Source: Pseudomonas sp. SJZ074 (GTDB lineage Bacteria; Pseudomonadota; Gammaproteobacteria; Pseudomonadales; Pseudomonadaceae). Taken from it: a stretch of DNA of 57,909 nucleotides. The DNA is taken from positions 1 to 57,909 of the forward strand of contig NZ_VIUE01000036.1 of assembly GCF_007828215.1 (NCBI RefSeq), written 5' to 3'. The notes beneath the pieces were generated by a model. It made no database searches and was not told where the DNA came from. It worked only from the letters and a program-made list of their open reading frames with translations. Shown here piece by piece: positions 16,795 to 24,662 of this stretch; positions within the stretch are counted from its first letter, which is position 1; every line of letters starts with the position of its first letter. Position numbers and translations under genes: made by a program.

Positions 16795-17862
16795 TCACTG
16801 CATATTGATGATCACTTCTTCCTGCCACTTCTGCGGCAGTGCCTTGGAGGTCTTCTCCCAGGCGTCCGCGTCCTTGATCGGCGTCACGTGCTTGTACTGT
16901 TCGTTCGGCAGCAGCTTGGCCTTGACCTCTTCCGGCAGTGTCAGGTGCTCGGCGCGGATCGGCCGGGCGTTGCCTTTGGCCAGGTTGATCTGGCCAGCGT
17001 CGCTGAAGATGTACTCGCGAGTGAGCTTGGCGGCATTCGGGTGCTTGGCATATTTGTTGATGATGGTGGTGTAGCCGGAGATGACCGAGCCGTCGGACGG
17101 AATCAGCACGACGTAATCATCCGGGTTGGCCATCTTGGCCTTGTAGCTCAGGCCGTTGAAGTCCCAGACCACACCGACTTCGACCTCACCTTTTTCCATG
17201 GTGGCGATGGTCGGGTTGGCCATGGACAGGCGCCCTTGCTTGGCGAGCTCGGCGAACATCAACAGGGCCGGTTGCAGGTTCTTCTCGTCGCCGCCGTTGG
17301 CCAGGGCCGCCGCCAGCACGCCATTGGCAGCCTGGGCCGCGGTGCTCACGTCGCCGATGGATACCTTGTACTTACCGCTCTTCAGATCAGCCCACTTGGT
17401 CGGTACTTCGGAACCGTGCAGCAGCTTTTTGTTGACGATGAAGGCGATGGTACCGGTGTAGGCCAGCGCCCAGTTACCTTCCGTATCCTTGGCCCAGGCA
17501 GGCACTTGTTCCCACGTGCTTGGCTTGTAGGGCAGGACTACGTCTTGCTTGACCGCAATCGGGCCGAAAGCCGCGCCGACGTCACCGATGTCGGCGCTGG
17601 CGTTGTCTTTCTCGGCGGCGAACTTGGCGATTTCCTGGGCCGAGCTCATGTCGGTGTCGACGTGTTTCAACCCGTAGGTCTTGGCCAGGTCTTCCCAGGT
17701 GCCTTTCCAGTTCGCCCAGTCATCGGGCATGCCGACGCTGTTGACGGCGCCTTCCGCTTTCGCAGCGGCTTCCAACTTTTTCAGATCGGTATCAGCGGCC
17801 ATGGCGGCGGTGCACATGGCGATGGTCGAGCCTAACAGTGATGCCAGGAAAAGCTGTTTCAT
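16795..17862 (-). CDS. ABC transporter periplasmic substrate-binding protein
   Basis: A 355-residue type-II binding protein. The signal peptide is MKQLFLASLLGSTIAMCTAAMAA with cleavage after AMA. The mature chain has the features of the Fe3+/spermidine/2-aminoethylphosphonate class: DTDMSSAQEIAKFAAEK, GDVGAAF, TGTIAFIVNKK and GVVWDFNGLSYKAK. It is first gene of the operon, is separated from the rest by a palindromic repeat, and faces a GntR/UTRA regulator gene. A TGGTCTAG-type operator lies 58 bases upstream. No iron-binding Tyr pair is obvious, so an organic phosphorus ligand seems more likely than ferric iron; this is inferred. Confidence 0.9.
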   Translation of the reverse strand: MKQLFLASLLGSTIAMCTAAMAADTDLKKLEAAAKAEGAVNSVGMPDDWANWKGTWEDLAKTYGLKHVDTDMSSAQEIAKFAAEKDNASADIGDVGAAFGPIAVKQDVVLPYKPSTWEQVPAWAKDTEGNWALAYTGTIAFIVNKKLLHGSEVPTKWADLKSGKYKVSIGDVSTAAQAANGVLAAALANGGDEKNLQPALLMFAELAKQGRLSMANPTIATMEKGEVEVGVVWDFNGLSYKAKMANPDDYVVLIPSDGSVISGYTTIINKYAKHPNAAKLTREYIFSDAGQINLAKGNARPIRAEHLTLPEEVKAKLLPNEQYKHVTPIKDADAWEKTSKALPQKWQEEVIINMQ

Positions 17863-17919
17863 CCGAAGCTCCTTTGGGCGTTTTCAACGCTGCGATTGCG
17901 GTTGTGTTGGCGGTTATGT

Positions 17920-17931
17920 TGGTCTAGGTCA
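17920..17931. promoter_or_regulatory. Candidate GntR/HutC-type operator, ABC side
   Basis: TGGTCTAGGTCA, a near-palindrome close to TGGTCTAGACCA. It is 58 bases upstream of the substrate-binding protein start, where it could overlap the promoter. Confidence 0.6.
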
Positions 17932-18197
17932 GCAATACCTGAGCCAATGTAGGCGAGCCCTGTGACATTTTGATGTCGGCAGTGGATGCACCGACACCGA
18001 GTCGGTTCGCGCGCAGTGACTGATAGCTAAGCGTAGACCATGGTTAAACGGCTGATATGAAAGGACTTGGCTGCAAATTTGCACGGCTGAGCATCGACCG
18101 TTCGGCGGTTCTGTCATCTGTCAGTCATGTGCAGTGCCTAGGCTTACAGAGATGGAAAATGGCTCGATGCATGACCGATTCCGCCCCGAAACAGTGC

Positions 18198-18209
18198 TGG
18201 TCTAGTCCA
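18198..18209. promoter_or_regulatory. Candidate GntR/HutC-type operator, regulator side
   Basis: TGGTCTAGTCCA, within the wider imperfect palindrome CTGGTCTAGTCCAG (18197-18210). It ends 14 bases before the regulator ATG, so binding would block its own gene. Confidence 0.6.
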
Positions 18210-18223
18210 GATAGGTAACGCTG

Positions 18224-18952
18224 ATGCGCATTGAGACAACCAAAGCGGTGACAACCATCGGCCAGGTCCTGCAGGAGCAGCTTGACCATGGGTTGCTGGC
18301 TCCCGGCAGCAAGTTGCCGGCCGAGCGCAAGCTTAGTGAGTTGTTCGGCACCACGCGCATCACCGTGCGCGAAGCCTTGCTGCAGCTCGAGGCCCAAGGG
18401 CAGATCTATCGCGAGGAACGCCGAGGCTGGTTCGTGTCGCCGCCACGCCTGGCCTATAACCTGATGCAGCGCAGCCATTTCCACGCCATGGTGACCGCCC
18501 AGGGACGGGTGCCTTCTACCCAGGTGATCTCGGCCCGTCTGCAACCGGCTTCGGCGGCGGTGTGTGCCTGGCTGCAATTGCCGGCCTTGTCGAGTGTGAT
18601 CCAGATCTGTCGCGTACGGCGCATCGACGAGCGGCTGGTGCTGTATGTCGAGCATTACCTGAACCCACAGTATTTTCCCGACATCCTCGGGTTTGACCTC
18701 AACCAGTCCATGACCGAGTTGTACGCCCGCCATTACGACCTGCACTACGGTCGGGTGAAATTCGAAATCGTGCCCACGTCCCTACAGCCCGAAGCCGCGG
18801 CGGCGCTGAAGGTCTCGGTGGGCAGCCCCGGGTTACGGATCGCCCGGGTCAATTATGACCAGCATCAGCGGCTGATCGACTGCGACCTGGAGTTCTGGCG
18901 ACACGATGCGATTCATGTCGGCGTGGACGTGCTGGAGGCGGCGTCAGATTGA
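18224..18952 (+). CDS. GntR family transcriptional regulator with UTRA domain
   Basis: A 242-residue HutC-subfamily regulator. The N-terminal winged helix (about 8-75) reads LLAPGSKLPAERKLSELFGTTRITVREALLQLEAQGQIYREERRGWFV. The C-terminal UTRA domain (about 90-235) is the ligand-sensing part. PhnF-type members of this subfamily respond to phosphorus compounds and bind TGGT-containing palindromes, which agrees with the two operators in the adjacent spacer. Start ATG 18224 has AGGTAA upstream. It is divergent from the ABC operon it presumably represses. Its 3' end overlaps the convergent small membrane protein gene by nine bases. Confidence 0.92.
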   Translation: MRIETTKAVTTIGQVLQEQLDHGLLAPGSKLPAERKLSELFGTTRITVREALLQLEAQGQIYREERRGWFVSPPRLAYNLMQRSHFHAMVTAQGRVPSTQVISARLQPASAAVCAWLQLPALSSVIQICRVRRIDERLVLYVEHYLNPQYFPDILGFDLNQSMTELYARHYDLHYGRVKFEIVPTSLQPEAAAALKVSVGSPGLRIARVNYDQHQRLIDCDLEFWRHDAIHVGVDVLEAASD

Positions 18953-19126
18953 CTGGTTGAGTTTGGCCATGATCCTGAACAGTACGGTGGCGAGAATCAG
19001 CAGCATGCCGATCCACATGGCGAAGACCCCGACATTCTTGTCACGAAAATTGAAGCCGATGGCCAGCAGGATCATCCCGGCGAGGATGGGCACCAGCATG
19101 GCATGGAAGATGGACGAGGGAATCAT
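18944..19126 (-). CDS. Small two-helix membrane protein
   Basis: A 60-residue protein with two hydrophobic helices (about 8-24 and 33-50) separated by a short charged loop (NFRDKN). A protein of this size occurs at the same place beside apeB in P. aeruginosa as I recall it, which supports it being real. Function unknown. Its stop lies inside the convergent regulator gene. Confidence 0.7.
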   Translation of the reverse strand: MIPSSIFHAMLVPILAGMILLAIGFNFRDKNVGVFAMWIGMLLILATVLFRIMAKLNQSI

Positions 19127-19223
19127 GGTGACGGCCTTGTCGGGGGCGATAAGGTCAGTCTAGTTGGGTTTTGTGTGAGGTCGCGATGAGCTTGACCCAA
19201 CGCTGTTGTGACGGGAGTTATCT

Positions 19224-19251
19224 GTGGCAAGGGGATAAATCCCCTCGCCAC
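19224..19251. repeat. Short palindrome of the GTGGCGAGGGGAT type
   Basis: Arms GTGGCAAGGGGAT (19224-19236) and ATCCCCTCGCCAC (19239-19251), one mismatch, two-base loop. It is a minimal relative of the nested elements at 52196 and 55386. It sits 12 bases after the apeB stop and could also serve as its transcript end. Confidence 0.7.
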
Positions 19252-19263
19252 AAGGGATGGTAA

Positions 19264-20553
19264 TCAGGGCAACTCCCGGCTGGCGTAGAACGCACTCAAC
19301 ACTTTCACCAGGTGCGCCAGGTCATGGCTGCCGCACAGCTCGCGGATCGAATGCATGGCGAAGGTCGGCAGGCCGATGTCCACGGTGCGCACGCCCAGCT
19401 GGCTGGCGGTGATCGGGCCGATGGTCGAGCCGCAGCCCATGTCGCTGCGCACCACGAAGCTCTGCACCGGCACTTCTTCGGCCATGCACAGGTGGCGGAA
19501 GAAGCCGGCGGTTTCGCTGTTGGTGGCGTAGCGCTGGTTGCTGTTGACCTTGATCACCGGTCCGGCGTTGAGCTTGGGCCCGTGGTTGGCGTCATGTTTA
19601 TCGGCGTAGTTGGGGTGTACGCCGTGGGCATTGTCCGCAGAAACCAGCAGGGATTTCTGAATGGTCCGTACGAACTCTTCCCCTTCCGGCAGCAGTCGAC
19701 GCAGGGTCTGTTCCAGCATCGGGCCGTCGGCACCGCAGGCCGAGCAGGAGCCGACTTCCTCGTGGTCGTTGCATACCAGCACGCAGGTTTCTTCCGAGTC
19801 GGCGTTGAGCAAGGCTTGCAGGCCGGCATAGCACGACAGCAGGTTGTCCAGGCGCGCGCCGGCAATGAAATCGTCATGCAGGCCGATGATTGCGGCGCTC
19901 TGGGTGTCGTAGAAGCTCAACTCGTAATCGAGTACCACATCGGCGTTCAGGCCGTGTTCGCGGGCTAGCTGGTCAGTGAGCACGGCACGGAAGTCGACGC
20001 GCTCGTCGCCGGCGAACTGGGCGAGGATCGGCGGCAGTTCGTTCTGCGGGTTGATGGCCCAGCCCTGGTTGGCTTCGCGATTGAGGTGGATGGCCAGATT
20101 CGGAATCGTGGCAATGGGCGCCTTGAAGTCGATCAGCTGGCTTTCGACCTTGCCGTCCCGGCGGAAGGTGACGCGCCCGGCGAGGGACAGGTCGCGGTCG
20201 AACCACGGCGCCAGCAGCGCGCCGCCATACACTTCCACCCCCAGTTGCCAGAATCCGTGACGTTGCAGCTCAGGCTGGGGCTTGACCCGCAGGCAAGGGC
20301 TGTCGGTGTGGGCGCCGACCAGGCGGATGCCGTCGTGTAGCGGTGCGTTGCGACCCAGCTTGAAGGCAATGATCGAAGAGTCGTTGCGCGTGACGTAATA
20401 GCGACCGTTGGCCTCGGTGGCCCAGGTCTCGCGTTCGTCGAGGCGCTGATAACCCGCCGCCTCCAGACGTTGGGCAAGGCTGGCGGTGGCATGGAACGGG
20501 GTAGGGGAGGCCTTGAGGAAGTCGATCAGGCCCTGGTTCAACTCTGCGCGCAT
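19264..20553 (-). CDS. apeB: M18 family aminopeptidase
   Basis: A 429-residue cytoplasmic metallo-aminopeptidase (aspartyl-aminopeptidase family). Zinc-site motifs are present: VGAHTDSPCLRVKP (His and Asp), GARLDNLLSCYAGLQAL (Asp bridging the two metals), NDHEEVGSCSACGADG (catalytic Glu and metal Glu), SDMGCGSTIGP and AMHSIREL (His). Length matches the family. It releases N-terminal residues, with acidic ones preferred in some relatives. The gene stands alone between palindromic repeats. RBS for ATG 20553 is modest (GGAGC about ten bases upstream). Confidence 0.95.
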   Translation of the reverse strand: MRAELNQGLIDFLKASPTPFHATASLAQRLEAAGYQRLDERETWATEANGRYYVTRNDSSIIAFKLGRNAPLHDGIRLVGAHTDSPCLRVKPQPELQRHGFWQLGVEVYGGALLAPWFDRDLSLAGRVTFRRDGKVESQLIDFKAPIATIPNLAIHLNREANQGWAINPQNELPPILAQFAGDERVDFRAVLTDQLAREHGLNADVVLDYELSFYDTQSAAIIGLHDDFIAGARLDNLLSCYAGLQALLNADSEETCVLVCNDHEEVGSCSACGADGPMLEQTLRRLLPEGEEFVRTIQKSLLVSADNAHGVHPNYADKHDANHGPKLNAGPVIKVNSNQRYATNSETAGFFRHLCMAEEVPVQSFVVRSDMGCGSTIGPITASQLGVRTVDIGLPTFAMHSIRELCGSHDLAHLVKVLSAFYASRELP

Positions 20554-20650
20554 AAATAGCTCCAGACAGCAATGGGCGGGAGTTTACCGTATTGGGGGGC
20601 GATGGGGAGGATGGCAGGCAGGCAACAAATTGTGTTTGTCGCGCAACCTT

Positions 20651-20740
20651 TGTGGGAGCGGGCTTGCTCGCGAAAGCATTGGATCAGCCAGGATTGATGT
20701 GACTGACACTGCGCTTTCGCGAGCAAGCCCGCTCCCACAA
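20651..20740. repeat. Extragenic palindromic repeat pair
   Basis: Inverted units at 20651-20676 and about 20714-20740 (GTGGGAGCGGGCTTGCTCGC and its complement) between rluA and apeB. Confidence 0.85.
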
Positions 20741-20756
20741 AAGTATGTGGCGTATT

Positions 20757-21392
20757 TCAAAACGGCGCCGGGCACTCGAAGCGCAGGCGTTCGCCGCTTT
20801 GCGGGTGGGTGAAGCTGAGCATGCTGGCGTGCAGGCACAGGCGGGGCCAGGCGGCCAGGGCTTGCGGGTGGGCATAAAGGCCGTCACCCAGGAGTGGATG
20901 GCCGATGGACAGCATATGCACGCGCAACTGGTGCGAGCGTCCGGTGATGGGGGTCAGCTCGACCCGGCACCAATCGCCACAGCGTTCCAGCACGCGCCAG
21001 AAGGTCAGGGCGTGTTTGCCGTGCTCATGGTCGACCACGTGACGAGGCTTGGTCGGCGGGTCGTAGCGCAGGGGCAGATCGATGCTGCCGCTGTCCAGTT
21101 CCGGTTGGCCCCAGCACAACGCAGTGTAGGCCTTTTCGGTTTCCCGGTCATGGAACTGACGGGACAGTTCACGATGGGTGTCCGGATCCCGGGCCAGCAG
21201 GATGATCCCCGACGTTTCCCAATCCAGTCGGTGCACGATTCGTGCTTCCGGATAGCCGTTTTCCTGCAGGCGGGTGATCAGGCAGTCCTTGTTATCGTCG
21301 GCCCGACCGGGCACCGACAGCAGCAAGGTCGGCTTGTCGACCACGAGAACGGCGGCGTCCTGATGAATGATGTGGATGTTGGAAAGGGGCAT
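20757..21392 (-). CDS. rluA: RluA family pseudouridine synthase
   Basis: A 211-residue enzyme that converts specific uridines to pseudouridine in RNA; E. coli RluA acts on 23S rRNA U746 and tRNA U32. The catalytic motif HRLDWETSGIILLAR holds the essential Asp. Other motifs are KPTLLLSVPGR near the N terminus and PITGRSHQLRVH, with LGDGLYA toward the C terminus. There is no S4 domain, as in RluA itself. I prefer ATG 21392 (MPLSNIHII), which matches the family length; the in-frame ATG 27 bases upstream would also be possible. Confidence 0.9.
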   Translation of the reverse strand: MPLSNIHIIHQDAAVLVVDKPTLLLSVPGRADDNKDCLITRLQENGYPEARIVHRLDWETSGIILLARDPDTHRELSRQFHDRETEKAYTALCWGQPELDSGSIDLPLRYDPPTKPRHVVDHEHGKHALTFWRVLERCGDWCRVELTPITGRSHQLRVHMLSIGHPLLGDGLYAHPQALAAWPRLCLHASMLSFTHPQSGERLRFECPAPF

Positions 21393-21440
21393 TGAAAACA
21401 GTCTCGGTACAAACGCCAACGGCGGCTCGGGCCCATCCCT

Positions 21441-21530
21441 GTGTGGAGCGGGCTTGCTCGCGAAAGCGGTAGTTCGGACACATTGTCATTGAATGTGCCG
21501 CCGTCTTCGCGAGCAAGCCCGCTCCCACAA
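21441..21530. repeat. Extragenic palindromic repeat pair
   Basis: Inverted units at 21441-21467 and 21504-21530 in the spacer between minE and rluA. The left unit lacks one G (GTGTGGAGCGGG). Confidence 0.8.
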
Positions 21531-21569
21531 AGGGCGAGGCCCGAGCCGCCGTGGCTCCCGCTGGATCGA

Positions 21570-21824
21570 TCAGCGATCCGGCAGGGTGATATTGAGTTCC
21601 AGAATCGAGCAGCTACCCTGGCTTTCCAGTGCGACATGGACGTCATCGTTACCGATATTGACGTACTTGCGGATCACTTCGACCAGCTCCTTCTGCAAGG
21701 AGGGCAGGTAGTCCGGGGTGCTGCGTTGGCCGCGTTCGTGCGCCACGATGATCTGTAGACGCTCTTTCGCGACCGAGGCGGTACTGGGCTTTTTGTTGGC
21801 ACGAAAGAAGTCAAAAAGGTTCAT
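21570..21824 (-). CDS. minE: Cell division topological specificity factor MinE
   Basis: An 84-residue protein that stimulates MinD ATPase at the membrane and drives MinCD oscillation. The N-terminal membrane-targeting stretch MNLFDFFRANK is followed by the anti-MinCD region (VAKERLQIIVAHERGQ) and the dimerising C-terminal domain (YLPSLQKELVEVIRKYV). The ATG overlaps the minD stop by one base (TAATG), so the two are translationally coupled. Confidence 0.97.
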   Translation of the reverse strand: MNLFDFFRANKKPSTASVAKERLQIIVAHERGQRSTPDYLPSLQKELVEVIRKYVNIGNDDVHVALESQGSCSILELNITLPDR

Positions 21825-22636
21825 TACCTACCTCCAAACAGGCGCTCGAAGAATCCCTTCTTCTCGACGTTGAGGAACCGGTGTTCCAGGTCTTTGCCCA
21901 GCAGGCGGTCGACTGTATCGCTGTAGGCCTGGCCGGCGTCGCTCTGGTCGTCGAGGATCACCGGGACGCCCTGGTTGGAAGCCTTGAGCACCGCCTGGGA
22001 TTCCGGGATCACGCCGAGCAGGCGTACCGCGAGGATTTCCTTGACGTCTTCGACACCGAGCATTTCGCCCTTTTCCACGCGCTCCGGGTGGTAGCGGGTG
22101 ATCAGCAGGTGTTCCTTGATCGGCTCCTCGCCCTTCTCGGCGCGACGGGATTTGCTCGCCAGCAGGCCCAGCATGCGGTCGGAGTCACGTACCGACGACA
22201 CTTCCGGGTTGGTCACGACAATCGCTTCGTCAGCGAAGTACATCGCCAGGTGGGCACCTTTCTCGATACCGGCCGGGGAGTCGCAGACCACGAACTCGAA
22301 CTGCTCCTTGAGCTCCATCAGGACTTTTTCCACGCCTTCCTGGGTCAGCGCGTCTTTGTCGCGGGTCTGGCTGGCGGCCAGCACGTAGAGGTTCTCAAGG
22401 CGCTTGTCCTTGATCAGAGCCTGTTGCAGGTTCGCTTCGCCATTGACGACGTTGACGAAGTCATAGACCACGCGCCGCTCGCAACCCATGATCAGGTCCA
22501 GATTACGCAGGCCGACGTCGAAGTCGACGATGACAGTCTTGTGGCCGCGCAGTGCGAGGCCGGTACCGATAGCGGCGCTGGTGGTGGTCTTACCCACACC
22601 ACCCTTGCCGGATGTAACCACGAGAATCTTGGCCAA
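21824..22636 (-). CDS. minD: Septum site-determining ATPase MinD
   Basis: A 270-residue ParA/MinD-family ATPase. The deviant Walker A is SGKGGVGKTTTSAA (residues about 9-22). DFDVGLRNLDLIMG (switch I) and VVCDSPAGIE (Walker B) follow, and the C-terminal amphipathic membrane helix reads KKGFFERLFGG. ATP-bound MinD sits on the inner membrane, recruits MinC to block FtsZ rings near the poles, and is released by MinE. It lies between minC and minE with a 201-base gap to minC that holds an unusual inverted repeat. Confidence 0.97.
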   Translation of the reverse strand: MAKILVVTSGKGGVGKTTTSAAIGTGLALRGHKTVIVDFDVGLRNLDLIMGCERRVVYDFVNVVNGEANLQQALIKDKRLENLYVLAASQTRDKDALTQEGVEKVLMELKEQFEFVVCDSPAGIEKGAHLAMYFADEAIVVTNPEVSSVRDSDRMLGLLASKSRRAEKGEEPIKEHLLITRYHPERVEKGEMLGVEDVKEILAVRLLGVIPESQAVLKASNQGVPVILDDQSDAGQAYSDTVDRLLGKDLEHRFLNVEKKGFFERLFGGR

Positions 22637-22679
22637 GGTGTTTCACCCCTAAGGAAAAAGGACGTTGTCGGTCCCTGAA

Positions 22680-22818
22680 AAACATCTCTTTAAAACTGCT
22701 GCAATTGGACAGGCTTGGCTGGAATAGGACACGGGGCCGGGTTTACCTCCGGTAAACACTGCCTGATCCTTTTTCCTGCGTCGTTTTTAGCCGTTTTCGC
22801 TAGTTTTAGAGATGTTTG
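22680..22818. other. Nested inverted repeats between minC and minD
   Basis: Outer arms AAACATCTCTTTAAAACT (22680-22697) and AGTTTTAGAGATGTTT (22802-22817) pair over 16 bases with a two-base bulge. Inside lies a perfect hairpin GTTTACC-TCC-GGTAAAC (22741-22757). There is no T-run, so a simple terminator is unlikely. Confidence 0.6.
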
Positions 22819-22837
22819 GAAAATGCGGCAGTATCCG

Positions 22838-23575
22838 TTAAAGCCGAATGATGTTCAACACGTCGCCCGACAGGCTGACCTGGACGCCGGCCCCCCACAG
22901 CGGGTCGCGGCGTAAATCTTCGGAAACCTTGTACTGCCCTGCGATGGAGAGCAGTTCAGCGCTCAATTGCTGACAGAAGATCCTGGCTTTCGTGTCGCCC
23001 TTGACACCGGCCAGCGCGCGGCCGCGCATCGGACCGTATACATGGATGTTGCCATCGGCCAGAAGTTCCGCGCCCGGGCTGACCGAGGACACCACCACCA
23101 GATCGCCACCCTGGGCATAAATCTGCTGTCCGCCGCGCACCGGCGAGGTAATGACCCGGGTCGGCTTGATTTCGGGCTCCGGTGGTTTTTCCAGTTTTTT
23201 GGCCGCTTCGGCCGGGACCGGTTCCAACAGGCGCTCCCGGGCGCCGGACGGCGGCAGCACTGGAATGTCCACGGCGATGGCGGCGGCGATGTCTTCAATG
23301 CGGCTGGCGCGGATGGCCAGGGTGCGCAGGCCGTGCTGGCGGCAGACGCGCATCAGGCCCGGCAGGTCCACCGAGCCTTCGTGGGCCGGCAACTTGTCCA
23401 GTGCCAGCACCAGGGGGGCATTGCTGAAGAAATTCGGCGCCTGGGCGACTTTGGCCGAAAGCTGCCGGTCAAGGCCCTCCAGGTCATTGCGGGCCAGCTC
23501 CAGCACCGTAATGGCGAGCATGCTGCCCTTCAGCTGGAACACGGGATCTTGGTCTAGCGATTCGGTTTGGCTCAT
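22838..23575 (-). CDS. minC: Septum site-determining protein MinC
   Basis: A 245-residue inhibitor of FtsZ polymerisation. The N-terminal domain (about 10-110, PVFQLKGSMLAITVLELARNDLEGLDRQL) acts on FtsZ. A Pro/Glu-rich linker leads to the C-terminal beta-helix domain (about 140-245: PVRGGQQIYAQGGDLVVVSSVSPGAELLADGNIHVYGPMRGRALAG) that binds MinD. I chose ATG 23575 (MSQTESLDQ) over the in-frame ATG 24 bases upstream, in line with the family. It is divergent from the lipid A acyltransferase gene, as in P. aeruginosa. Confidence 0.95.
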   Translation of the reverse strand: MSQTESLDQDPVFQLKGSMLAITVLELARNDLEGLDRQLSAKVAQAPNFFSNAPLVLALDKLPAHEGSVDLPGLMRVCRQHGLRTLAIRASRIEDIAAAIAVDIPVLPPSGARERLLEPVPAEAAKKLEKPPEPEIKPTRVITSPVRGGQQIYAQGGDLVVVSSVSPGAELLADGNIHVYGPMRGRALAGVKGDTKARIFCQQLSAELLSIAGQYKVSEDLRRDPLWGAGVQVSLSGDVLNIIRL

Positions 23576-23693
23576 GGTCGGCGTACAACGGCTTGTCACT
23601 GAAAGTGCCGAGACTTATAACGAGATCGTCCGCGAGCCGCAAGCCGGGTCGAACGATGTAGAATGCGCGGCCCATGTCTTTATGGAAGCTGTA

Positions 23694-24626
23694 ATGGATC
23701 GCCCGCGTTTTCGAAGTGCTTTCTTTCACCCGCGTTTCTGGCTGCTATGGTGCGGCCTGGGGCTGTTGTGGCTGATCGTTCAGTTGCCTTACCCGTTGCT
23801 GTTGCGGGTCGGTCGTGTCCTGGGGGCGCTGATGTACCGGGTGGCCGGCGACCGACGGCGCATCGCCAGGCGCAACCTGGAGCTGTGTTTTCCACAAAAA
23901 TCCGCGGCGGAACGCAAGCGTCTGCTCAAGGAAAACTTTGCCTCCACCGGTATCGCCTTCTTCGAAATGGCCATGAGCTGGTGGTGGTCGCGTTCGAGGC
24001 TGGCCAAGCTGGCTCATGTGGAAGGTCTGGAACATCTCAAGCAGGCCCAGCGCGAGGGCAAGGGCGTGATCCTGATGGCCCTGCATTTCACTACGCTGGA
24101 AATCGGCGCGGCCTTGCTTGGCCAGCAGCACACCATTGACGGCATGTACCGTGAGCACAAGAATCCGCTGTTCGACTACATCCAGCGTCGGGGCCGTGAA
24201 CGGCACAATCTCGACTCCCTGGCGGTGGAACGTGAAGATGTGCGTGGCATGCTCAAGTTGCTGCGTGCCGGCCGGGCGATCTGGTACGCGCCGGATCAGG
24301 ATTACGGCGCCAAGCAGAGTGTGTTCGTGCCGTTGTTCGGCATCCAGGCGGCCACGGTGACCGCCACCAGCAAGTTCGCCCGCCTCGGCAAGGCGCTGGT
24401 GGTGCCGTTCGTCCAGGAGCGCCTGGCCGATGGCAGCGGCTATCGTCTGGTGATCCAGGCGCCGTTGGACGATTTTCCAGGTGAGACCGAGGAAGCCGAT
24501 TGCATCCGTATCAATCGGTGGGTAGAGCAGTCGGTGAGCGACTGTCCCGAGCAATACCTCTGGGCCCACCGGCGTTTCAAGAGTCGTCCGCCGGGCGAGC
24601 CGAAGCTGTACGGCAAGCGCGGTTGA
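23694..24626 (+). CDS. lpxL: Lipid A biosynthesis lauroyl acyltransferase (LpxL/HtrB family)
   Basis: A 310-residue inner-membrane enzyme that adds a secondary acyl chain to the lipid A precursor. There is one N-terminal membrane segment (FWLLWCGLGLLWLIVQLPYPLLL). The catalytic HX4E motif is HFTTLE (about residue 127), and YAPDQDYG is the second conserved block. Length fits the family. The start ATG 23694 has GGAAG (23684-23688) upstream; a much longer open frame to the left is only antisense to minC. Confidence 0.93.
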   Translation: MDRPRFRSAFFHPRFWLLWCGLGLLWLIVQLPYPLLLRVGRVLGALMYRVAGDRRRIARRNLELCFPQKSAAERKRLLKENFASTGIAFFEMAMSWWWSRSRLAKLAHVEGLEHLKQAQREGKGVILMALHFTTLEIGAALLGQQHTIDGMYREHKNPLFDYIQRRGRERHNLDSLAVEREDVRGMLKLLRAGRAIWYAPDQDYGAKQSVFVPLFGIQAATVTATSKFARLGKALVVPFVQERLADGSGYRLVIQAPLDDFPGETEEADCIRINRWVEQSVSDCPEQYLWAHRRFKSRPPGEPKLYGKRG

Positions 24627-24662
24627 GCCAGCAGTTCCCATCCCTGAGCACGGAGTGTTGCG

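Larger units (their letters stand above)
17863..18223. promoter_or_regulatory. Divergent control region, ABC operon / GntR regulator
   Basis: 361 bases without a gene. A TGGTCTAG-type operator lies near each end (17920-17931 and 18198-18209). A related half-site TAGACCA is at 18034-18040. Confidence 0.7.

Noticed and set aside
18111..18124. CTGTCATCTGTCAG considered as a further lux-type box
   Set aside because: The spacing is CT-N10-AG and the arms are direct rather than inverted, unlike the four sites in the lipoprotein cluster.
23151..23693. A long N-terminal extension of the lauroyl acyltransferase frame
   Set aside because: It is antisense to minC. The family start MDRPRF with GGAAG upstream lies at 23694.
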